Both the position numbers and the translations under genes were made by a program. A stretch of 13,030 bases of DNA, taken from NCBI GenBank assembly GCA_022564455.1, contig JADFLK010000012.1, forward strand, positions 1 through 13,030, read 5' to 3'. This document shows positions 6,223 to 13,030 of the stretch, piece after piece. Each line of letters starts with the position of its first letter. Within the stretch, counting starts at the first letter, position 1. This stretch comes from Bacteroidota bacterium. GTDB lineage: Bacteria; Bacteroidota; Rhodothermia; Rhodothermales; Rubricoccaceae. The notes below the pieces were generated by a model. The model did not search any database, was not told the origin of the DNA, and saw only the letters and a program-made list of their open reading frames with translations.

Positions 6223-6981
6223 TTACAACTTCATCTTTTTGACGACTTCACGGTAGAGTTCGTCATCCACGATCATGCGGCCGTCGTGCTCGCTCACGAT
6301 AACGCGGTTGCGCTGGCGGACTTCCACCTGGCGCTGAGGCGGCACCGCGTAGCCGCCGGCGGCGCCGCGCTCGATGGGCACCACGGCGCGGCCGTCGCGC
6401 ATCCGTGTCCGAAGCCGCTCATAGCCCCGCAGGTACCGGTCGTCGATTGCCTTGGTAGCCTTCTTGCGCCGTTTTTGGAAACCCGCTTGCTCGGCTTCCG
6501 TCTCGGCGACAACCTGCTCCAGTTCTTTCTGCTTGGCAACGAGTAGTTCGTCGAGTTCCTTTAGGCGGATGTGCGCGGCCTCAACGGCCTCCTCGCTCTC
6601 GGTGTCGTTCGTCGTAAGCTCCTCAATCTGCTCGGCCGCTGCCGAAATGCGCTGGCGCTGCGCCTCGATTTCCTTGGTGAGCGCGTCGTACTCGCGGTTA
6701 TTGCGCACCTGAAGCTGCTGCTCCTCGTATTTGCGGATGAGGCCCTCGCACTCGGCGATGTCCATCTTCAGCTTCTTCCGTTGCACGTCACTTTCCTGGG
6801 CCTCACTCTTGGAGTTGCCGATGCGTGTGGTGAGACCGGTTTTCTCGTCCTCGAGGTCTCGGATCTCTTCCGGGAGATCGCCCTGGAGCTTGGTGACCTG
6901 GTCGATCCGGCTGTCGATGTGCTGCAGGCGGATCAGCGCGCGAAGCTGCTCCTCAATCGGCGAAAGGGTTTCCGTAGCCAT
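6223..6981 (-). CDS. DUF164-type coiled-coil protein with a cysteine-less C4 zinc-ribbon domain
   Basis: A 252-residue cytoplasmic protein of the family that includes Helicobacter FlgZ (HP0958) and Chlamydia CdsZ (CT398); no general role is established. Residues 8-190 form long charged helices, predicted as a coiled-coil hairpin, containing the family signature NNREYDALTKEIE (94-106). The C-terminal domain keeps the family's PPQRQVEVRQRNRVIV block (214-229) and the ends of the ribbon, but every zinc ligand is replaced: the first CxxC reads A208-G-G-Y211 and the second S230-E-H-D233. Zinc binding is therefore unlikely, while the fold and surrounding residues look maintained. The ATG at 6981 gives a normal N-terminus (LSPIEEQLRALIRLQHID). 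It is divergent from parC and is followed 70 bases later by rnpB. Confidence 0.88.
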   Translation of the reverse strand: MATETLSPIEEQLRALIRLQHIDSRIDQVTKLQGDLPEEIRDLEDEKTGLTTRIGNSKSEAQESDVQRKKLKMDIAECEGLIRKYEEQQLQVRNNREYDALTKEIEAQRQRISAAAEQIEELTTNDTESEEAVEAAHIRLKELDELLVAKQKELEQVVAETEAEQAGFQKRRKKATKAIDDRYLRGYERLRTRMRDGRAVVPIERGAAGGYAVPPQRQVEVRQRNRVIVSEHDGRMIVDDELYREVVKKMKL

Positions 6982-7098
6982 CCGTGTGGGATTGTATGCG
7001 TTGGGGATTGTCGAGAGGAATAAACCTCATCCGATCCGCGAAAGTTCGCCTCCCAGACGAAAATCGGGTGATTATGTGAGGGTGTGATGACGTGGCTG

Positions 7099-7132
7099 TG
7101 CCAATCACACATATCGGTATGTGGGATTGGCA
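7099..7132. repeat. 34-bp near-perfect palindrome with alternative pairing partner
   Basis: The arms 7099-7113 and 7118-7132 are each 15 bases and pair at 14 positions (one A/G mismatch, 7107 against 7124) around the 4-base loop TCGG. No T run follows on either strand, so it is not a classic terminator. The left arm's ATCACAC (7104-7110) can instead pair with GTGTGAT at 7082-7088, giving a second, mutually exclusive hairpin. Either a regulator-binding site or an RNA switch in the long parC leader is possible. Confidence 0.6.
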
Positions 7133-7237
7133 GGACTCGGTATCATGCATTGCAGCAACGGCCGCGAGCGCAGTTCTTCCAAGATGTCCACAGGCCGCAG
7201 AACGGATACCGAACGATCTTACCTTGCGGCGGATCTG

Positions 7238-7257
7238 GCTGTAGACTGCTGTAGACT
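7238..7257 (+). repeat. Tandem 10-bp direct repeat GCTGTAGACT x2
   Basis: GCTGTAGACT occurs twice back to back (7238-7247, 7248-7257), 43 bases before the parC start. Each copy contains TAGACT, a 4-of-6 match to a -10 box, so the duplication may have created two overlapping promoters. The 10-bp period equals about one helical turn. Confidence 0.55.
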
Positions 7258-7276
7258 CTTGTTGCAGCGCAAAGGC

Positions 7277-7293
7277 GCGGATCTCTTATCCGC
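7277..7293 (+). repeat. Hairpin immediately upstream of the parC start
   Basis: GCGGAT (7277-7282) and ATCCGC (7288-7293) form a perfect 6-bp stem with loop CTCTT, ending six bases before the parC ATG at 7300. There is no Shine-Dalgarno in this spot. The structure could limit ribosome access, or may be incidental. Confidence 0.4.
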
Positions 7294-7299
7294 TATTGC

Positions 7300-9639
7300 A
7301 TGAACGTCGTCGAAACGATTCCCCTTCACGAGACCGCGCGTTCGCGTTACCTGAATTATGCGTTGTCGGTCATCACGAGCCGTGCACTGCCGGATATCCG
7401 GGATGGCCTCAAGCCTGTGCAACGGCGGATCCTTTACGCGATGTACACCAACCTCCGGCTGCTGCCGGATTCGCGCTTCCGCAAGAGCGCCACGGTAGTC
7501 GGTGAGGTGATGGGCAAGTATCATCCGCACGGCGACACGGCCATTTACGACGCGATGGTCCGCATGGCGCAGAACTTCTCGCTGCGTGCACCGCTGGTGG
7601 ATGGGCAGGGCAACTTCGGCAGCCTCGATGGCGACAGTGCGGCCGCGATGCGCTATACCGAAGCCCGCTTACAACCCCTCGGGGCCGAGCTTCTCCGTGA
7701 GATTAAAAAGGACACGGTCCACTTCCGCCCGACGTACGACGGCACGCTGTTCGAGCCCATCGTGCTTCCGGCGCCGTTCCCCAACCTTCTCGTGAACGGC
7801 TCGAGTGGTATCGCGGTGGGCATGGCCACGAACATCCCACCGCACAACCTCGGCGAGATTGTCGACGCCTGCCTCCACCTCATCGGTTCGCCCAATGCCC
7901 GACTCGACACACTGATGAAGCACATCAAAGGGCCGGATTTTCCGACGGGCGCGCGCATCCTCAACACACCCGAGGAGATCCAAAAGATCTACGAGACGGG
8001 CGAGGGCGCGATAGATATCCGGGGCGAGTTCGAGTTCGAGGGAAAGACCAGGATTATCATCACGTCGATCCCGTACGGGATGGCGAAGTCGGACCTCATT
8101 GAAAAGATCGCCGACCACATCCGGCTTGGGAAGGTGCCGCAACTCGTTGACATCCGCGACGAATCGACGGAGGACGTGCGCATCGTGCTGGAGGTCAAGC
8201 GGGGCTCCAACGCCGACGCCGCGATGGCCTACCTTTTCAAGCACACGCCGCTGCAAACGCGCTTCCACGTCAATATGACGTGCCTCGTGCCCACGCACAA
8301 TCCGGAGGTGGCTGCGCCGCGAAAGGTGGATCTCCGCACGGCCCTGCAGGCGTTTCTGGACTTCAGGATGGAGACGGTCGTGCGCCGCCTTCGCTTCGAT
8401 CTCGAACAACTCGAAAAACGCATCCACATTCTGCGCGGCTTCGCCATCGTCTTCGATGCGCTCGATGAGGCCATCGCACTCATCCGCGCTTCAAACGACA
8501 AGGCCGACGCGAGCCAGCGTCTCCGCCATCGGTTCGGGATTGATGAGATCCAGGCCGACGCCATTCTCGAGATCAAACTCTATCGGCTGGCGAAGATGGA
8601 AATCGAGGCCATCCTGAAGGAGCTGAGGGAGAAAGAAGGTTTAGCTGAAGGGTTGCGTGATCTCCTCACCGACGAAGACGCGCGGTGGAAGGTGATCAAG
8701 GACGAATTGCGCGACCTTAAGAAGAAGTACGCCGACGACCGCCGGACGGCCATTGAAGGCCCTGACGAAGTGCTGGAATACAGCGCCGAGGACTACATCA
8801 TTAAGGAGGATGTCTACGCTATTGTAACGCGCGACGGCTGGGTGAAGCGCCAGCGATCGTACACCGACCTCGAATCGATTCGCGTCCGCGAAGGCGACGA
8901 GGTGGGCTGGGCGCTCGCTACCGGCACCCGCGCCACGATCTGCTTTTTCACCTCGGCCGGAAAGGCGTACTCGCTACGCGTGGATGACCTGCCCTCAACA
9001 ACCGGCTACGGCGACCCCATCCAGAAGCTCTTCGACTTCAGCGACAAGGAAAAGGTGGTTGGGGTGATTGCGATGGATGAGCGCGTGCTTCCCCAACCGC
9101 TGCCGATGCTCGATAACCCCGATTTGTTCGCGGGAGACGGCGCCCCGCTGGATGGTTCGTTCGATGGGCCGTTCGTGGTCGCGGTGTCTTCGGATGGCCT
9201 TGCCGTTCGCATGACACTTGAGGCGTTTGCCGAGCGCTCCAACAAGAAAGGCCGGACGTACATGCGCGCCCGGAAGGGCCAGCGTGTGATGGCAGCTATG
9301 CTGGCACGCGGCGACGAAAACGTGTGCCTCGCCTCGAAGGAAGGGAAGGGTTTGATCTTCCCCGTTTCGCAGATCCCCCTTTTCAAGAGCGCCGCCAAGG
9401 GCGTCATCGCCATGCGCCTGCAAGGCCCCGACGACTCCGTGCTGGGCATGGCGATCACCACCGCTGCTAGAGATGGCCTCGAAGTGGAGACGAGCCGCGG
9501 CCGCACTGAGATCGTCCGCACGACCAAGTTTGAGGTGCAGAACCGGGGAGGAAAAGGCCGGACGGTTATCTCTAGGGGTACACTTAAGAGCGTGAAGACC
9601 GAGCCGGTTGAGGTGCATTTGAAGGGTGGAGGTGACTAG
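7300..9639 (+). CDS. parC: Type IIA topoisomerase subunit A, topoisomerase IV ParC
   Basis: A 779-residue DNA cleavage/religation subunit; with the ParE encoded next it separates interlinked daughter chromosomes. The breakage-reunion domain begins near residue 25 ([19 protein letters not shown]). The catalytic pair is R118-Y119 in [10 protein letters not shown]. The quinolone-pocket stretch [12 protein letters not shown] carries T80 and D84, equivalents of E. coli GyrA S83 and D87, with no resistance-type change evident. A coiled-coil region spans about 340-480, and a beta-pinwheel C-terminal domain about 490-779. The first blade lacks the gyrase box QRRGGKG, which argues for ParC, but a near-match QNRGGKG (747-753) occurs in the last blade. 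Pairing with a ParE-like B subunit also favours topoisomerase IV; gyrase A or a dual-function enzyme cannot be excluded. The start follows an AT-poor leader with no Shine-Dalgarno. Confidence 0.92.
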   Translation: MNVVETIPLHETARSRYLNYALSVITSRALPDIRDGLKPVQRRILYAMYTNLRLLPDSRFRKSATVVGEVMGKYHPHGDTAIYDAMVRMAQNFSLRAPLVDGQGNFGSLDGDSAAAMRYTEARLQPLGAELLREIKKDTVHFRPTYDGTLFEPIVLPAPFPNLLVNGSSGIAVGMATNIPPHNLGEIVDACLHLIGSPNARLDTLMKHIKGPDFPTGARILNTPEEIQKIYETGEGAIDIRGEFEFEGKTRIIITSIPYGMAKSDLIEKIADHIRLGKVPQLVDIRDESTEDVRIVLEVKRGSNADAAMAYLFKHTPLQTRFHVNMTCLVPTHNPEVAAPRKVDLRTALQAFLDFRMETVVRRLRFDLEQLEKRIHILRGFAIVFDALDEAIALIRASNDKADASQRLRHRFGIDEIQADAILEIKLYRLAKMEIEAILKELREKEGLAEGLRDLLTDEDARWKVIKDELRDLKKKYADDRRTAIEGPDEVLEYSAEDYIIKEDVYAIVTRDGWVKRQRSYTDLESIRVREGDEVGWALATGTRATICFFTSAGKAYSLRVDDLPSTTGYGDPIQKLFDFSDKEKVVGVIAMDERVLPQPLPMLDNPDLFAGDGAPLDGSFDGPFVVAVSSDGLAVRMTLEAFAERSNKKGRTYMRARKGQRVMAAMLARGDENVCLASKEGKGLIFPVSQIPLFKSAAKGVIAMRLQGPDDSVLGMAITTAARDGLEVETSRGRTEIVRTTKFEVQNRGGKGRTVISRGTLKSVKTEPVEVHLKGGGD

Positions 9640-9650
9640 CACTCGATGTA

Positions 9651-9732
9651 TCATTCTGAGTGAAATGTTGCGACTGGGCTAGACTACGCCTAACCCTTCT
9701 GCGACAAGGAGGGGAGTCGACTTGCTGAATGA
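9651..9732. repeat. Interrupted inverted repeat, candidate dispersed intergenic element
   Basis: The outer arms TCATTC (9651-9656) and GAATGA (9727-9732) and the inner arms CGACT (9671-9675) and AGTCG (9715-9719) bracket an 82-bp segment in the parC-parE gap. The edge TCATTCTGAG resembles the ends of short palindromic intergenic repeats (TCATTCTGAGCG...) found in many copies in Bacteroidota genomes. With only one copy in view, the repeat status is inferred. The remainder of the gap shows no clear promoter. Confidence 0.4.
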
Positions 9733-9799
9733 CAAATCCTGATCTTTCTGTAGCTGTTTGACCTCCTTACATTCCAGTAGCACTTCGTCCCCCCGCACA

Positions 9800-11743
<1,944 letters not shown>

Positions 11744-11774
11744 TGTGCTTTCTGCAATCGGCGATGTGGACTTC

Positions 11775-11810
11775 GGCAACGCTCAGCCGGTTGCCTGTGG
11801 GTTCTTATTT
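11775..11810 (+). terminator. Weak terminator-like hairpin after parE
   Basis: GGCAAC (11775-11780) pairs with GTTGCC (11790-11795) around a 9-base loop, and GTTCTTATTT follows after four bases. The stem is short and the T run is broken, so it is only a candidate for ending the parC-parE transcript. Confidence 0.35.
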
Positions 11811-11833
11811 CAATAAGGATAGGAGGATGGGAT

Positions 11834-11861
11834 TTGTTTTTCGTCCGCTTCCGTGTATACT
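11834..11861 (+). promoter_or_regulatory. Promoter for the secreted protease gene
   Basis: TTGTTT (11834-11839) and TATACT (11856-11861) are separated by 16 bases. The -10 matches TATAAT at 5 of 6 positions. The overlapping TTTG (11833-11836) with TA 19 bases later also partly fits the Bacteroidota pattern. It predicts a leader of about 105 bases. Confidence 0.45.
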
Positions 11862-11963
11862 CGGTTTGCAGAGCAGGGTGGCCCGCCACCACCGCGTTCT
11901 CGTTCTTATCAATCCGATACGTGAGCCCGCTCTTCACACGCTTGTCCCTTTCCAACTGCACTT

Positions 11964-11970
11964 AAGGAGA
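11964..11970 (+). promoter_or_regulatory. Strong Shine-Dalgarno sequence AAGGAGA
   Basis: AAGGAGA lies three bases before the ATG at 11974. It is the only clear Shine-Dalgarno in the window, since the other genes start without one, and it fixes the start of the protease. It suggests higher or differently controlled translation. Confidence 0.7.
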
Positions 11971-11973
11971 ATC

Positions 11974-13030
11974 ATGAAATCCTCGTTTCTACACCACGCT
12001 ATTCTGTTGGGCTTCTTCGGTGTGCTCTGCCTCCCCATCGCGACGTTAGCGCAGACTGCGCCTCTTAGTTACCGTATGGAGTCTCAGGCGCTCGCCACCG
12101 GCCTCCATTCTAGCCGGCCCATTGATGTGGCGACTCGCGTCGTGTACAGTACGATAATTAAGGTGCCGGGCGCACCATGGTTACGTTTACACTTCAGCGA
12201 TGTGGAGCTTGGCGCCAACAGTTACATCACGGTGACTTCGCTCTTCGATCAGGCGCAGCAGGATCTGGACGCTGATGCGTTGGCGCAGTGGCAGAACACG
12301 AGTGCGTATTTCAATGGCGACGCTCTTGAGATAACACTCCACGTAGCACCCGGCGATAAAGATGTCTTCGTTCAGATGAATGAGATCATGGTTGGCGAAC
12401 AGGGCCCCTCGTTTACACAGTGCGGACCGACGGATGACCGCGTTGCTTCAAACAATCTGAGAGTGGGCCGACTCCTGAGCATCGGCTGCACGACCTGGCT
12501 CATCGCCGATGGCCGGTTCGTTAGCGCCGGGCATTGCATCGCATCAGCGGGGTCGACGAACACCGTACAGTTCAACGTGCCGGCATCGCTTCCCAACGGC
12601 ACCCTCCAGCACCCTGGGCCGGAAGACCAGTACACGGTTGACGACGCTACTCGTGTCTTCACCAACGGCGGAGTCGGCAACGACTGGGGCGTATTCGAGA
12701 CCTTCGCGAACACTACGACCGGGTTAACTGCCATCCAGGCGCAGGCCGCATGGCTCGTTCTCGCCCAGGATCTCGGTCCGGCCACGATCCGCATCACTGG
12801 CTACGGCGTCGATGGCGGCACGGCCAACCAGACCCAGCAGACGCACGCGGGCCCGAACGCCGGTTCGTCCGGTACGACGATGCGCTACCAGACTGATACG
12901 ACGGGTGGTAACTCGGGCAGCCCCGTCATTGACGTGGCGACTGACTTCGCTGTCGGTGTCCACACGCACGGCGGCTGTTTTAACGGTGGCGGCAACAATA
13001 ACGGCACCAGCACCTTCAATACGGCCTTTT
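11974..13030 (+). CDS. Secreted V8/trypsin-fold serine endopeptidase, 3' end cut by window
   Basis: The first 352 residues of an exported protease; the frame is open to the window edge. A signal peptide is clear (residues 1-26, cleavage after TLA). An N-terminal region of about 120 residues with no recognised motif follows, possibly a propeptide or a beta-sandwich. The protease domain begins near residue 160. The catalytic triad is H187 in SAGHC, D237 in NDWGVF and S314 in TGGNSGSPV. C171 and C188 match the conserved disulfide beside the active-site His; C150 and C335 may form another. TGGNSGSPV and the later VGVHTHGGC are typical of glutamyl-endopeptidase (V8)-like enzymes, so cleavage after acidic residues is possible but not shown. 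A secretion tail, if any, lies beyond the window. It has its own promoter (11834-11861) and a strong Shine-Dalgarno, and is probably monocistronic at its 5' end. Confidence 0.88.
   Translation, partial: MKSSFLHHAILLGFFGVLCLPIATLAQTAPLSYRMESQALATGLHSSRPIDVATRVVYSTIIKVPGAPWLRLHFSDVELGANSYITVTSLFDQAQQDLDADALAQWQNTSAYFNGDALEITLHVAPGDKDVFVQMNEIMVGEQGPSFTQCGPTDDRVASNNLRVGRLLSIGCTTWLIADGRFVSAGHCIASAGSTNTVQFNVPASLPNGTLQHPGPEDQYTVDDATRVFTNGGVGNDWGVFETFANTTTGLTAIQAQAAWLVLAQDLGPATIRITGYGVDGGTANQTQQTHAGPNAGSSGTTMRYQTDTTGGNSGSPVIDVATDFAVGVHTHGGCFNGGGNNNGTSTFNTAF

Larger units (their letters stand above)
6982..7299. other. 318-bp divergent intergenic region (DUF164 gene / parC)
   Basis: No convincing coding sequence is present. 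The segment must hold promoters for both divergent genes, but none matches a consensus well. On the minus strand TACAAT lies about ten bases before the DUF164 ATG, without a good -35. It contains a 34-bp near-palindrome (7099-7132), upstream copies of its half-sequences (TATGTG 7073-7078, GTGTGAT 7082-7088), a 10-bp tandem duplication (7238-7257) and a small hairpin next to the parC start (7277-7293), each listed separately. Confidence 0.7.

Noticed and set aside
5790..6546. Several plus-strand open frames across and beyond the rnpB region
   Set aside because: They overlap a well-supported RNase P RNA and the DUF164 gene on the opposite strand; their sequences are low-complexity translations of structured RNA.
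7076..7110. CRP-like TGTGA...TCACA site
   Set aside because: The half-sites are 17 bases apart rather than 6, so this does not fit a CRP/FNR operator; the pattern is better described as part of the palindrome and its alternative pairing.

Overview
The window is a stretch of ordinary, GC-rich bacterial chromosome. Several features suggest the Bacteroidota/Rhodothermota group: most genes lack a Shine-Dalgarno sequence, one promoter fits the TTTG / TAnnTTTG pattern, SecG carries a long Ala/Pro/Glu/Gly tail, and a DUF164-type coiled-coil protein sits next to the RNase P RNA. The placement is inferred and no species can be named.

Layout. (a) The left edge (1-86, minus) holds only the first 28 codons of a gene whose product begins with an AFVLMPF motif. 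That motif is typical of TIR-like / deoxyribosyltransferase-like proteins common in bacterial conflict systems. It has its own sigma70-like promoter. (b) 273-2263 (minus) is a LytS-type histidine kinase and LytTR response regulator with overlapping stop and start codons. (c) 2527-5580 (plus) runs a diheme cytochrome c peroxidase/MauG-family protein, a Spy/CpxP-like LTxxQ periplasmic protein, a NUDIX hydrolase of the ADP-ribose pyrophosphatase type, and SecG, closed by a strong terminator at 5604-5636. (d) 5697-6981 (minus) is a DUF164 protein that has lost all four zinc-ribbon cysteines, then the RNase P RNA gene (5742-6152) and its terminator hairpin. (e) A 318-bp divergent intergenic region holds a near-perfect 34-bp palindrome, a 10-bp tandem duplication and a hairpin just before the next start codon. 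(f) 7300-11743 (plus) encodes both subunits of a type IIA topoisomerase, best called topoisomerase IV (ParC then ParE). Between them lies an interrupted inverted repeat that looks like a dispersed intergenic element. (g) 11974 to the right edge (plus) is a secreted V8/trypsin-fold serine protease, cut by the window end. It is the only gene here with a strong Shine-Dalgarno sequence.

How the genes relate. Most are housekeeping: protein export (SecG), tRNA 5' processing (rnpB), chromosome decatenation (ParC/ParE) and nucleotide clean-up (NUDIX). The peroxidase, the Spy-like protein and the protease act outside the cytoplasmic membrane, and the LytS/LytTR pair is a sensory module of unknown target. 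No complete novel system is visible. The best leads are the MPF-motif gene running off the left edge, the cysteine-less zinc ribbon, a NUDIX box with unusual catalytic residues, and the structured intergenic elements flanking parC.
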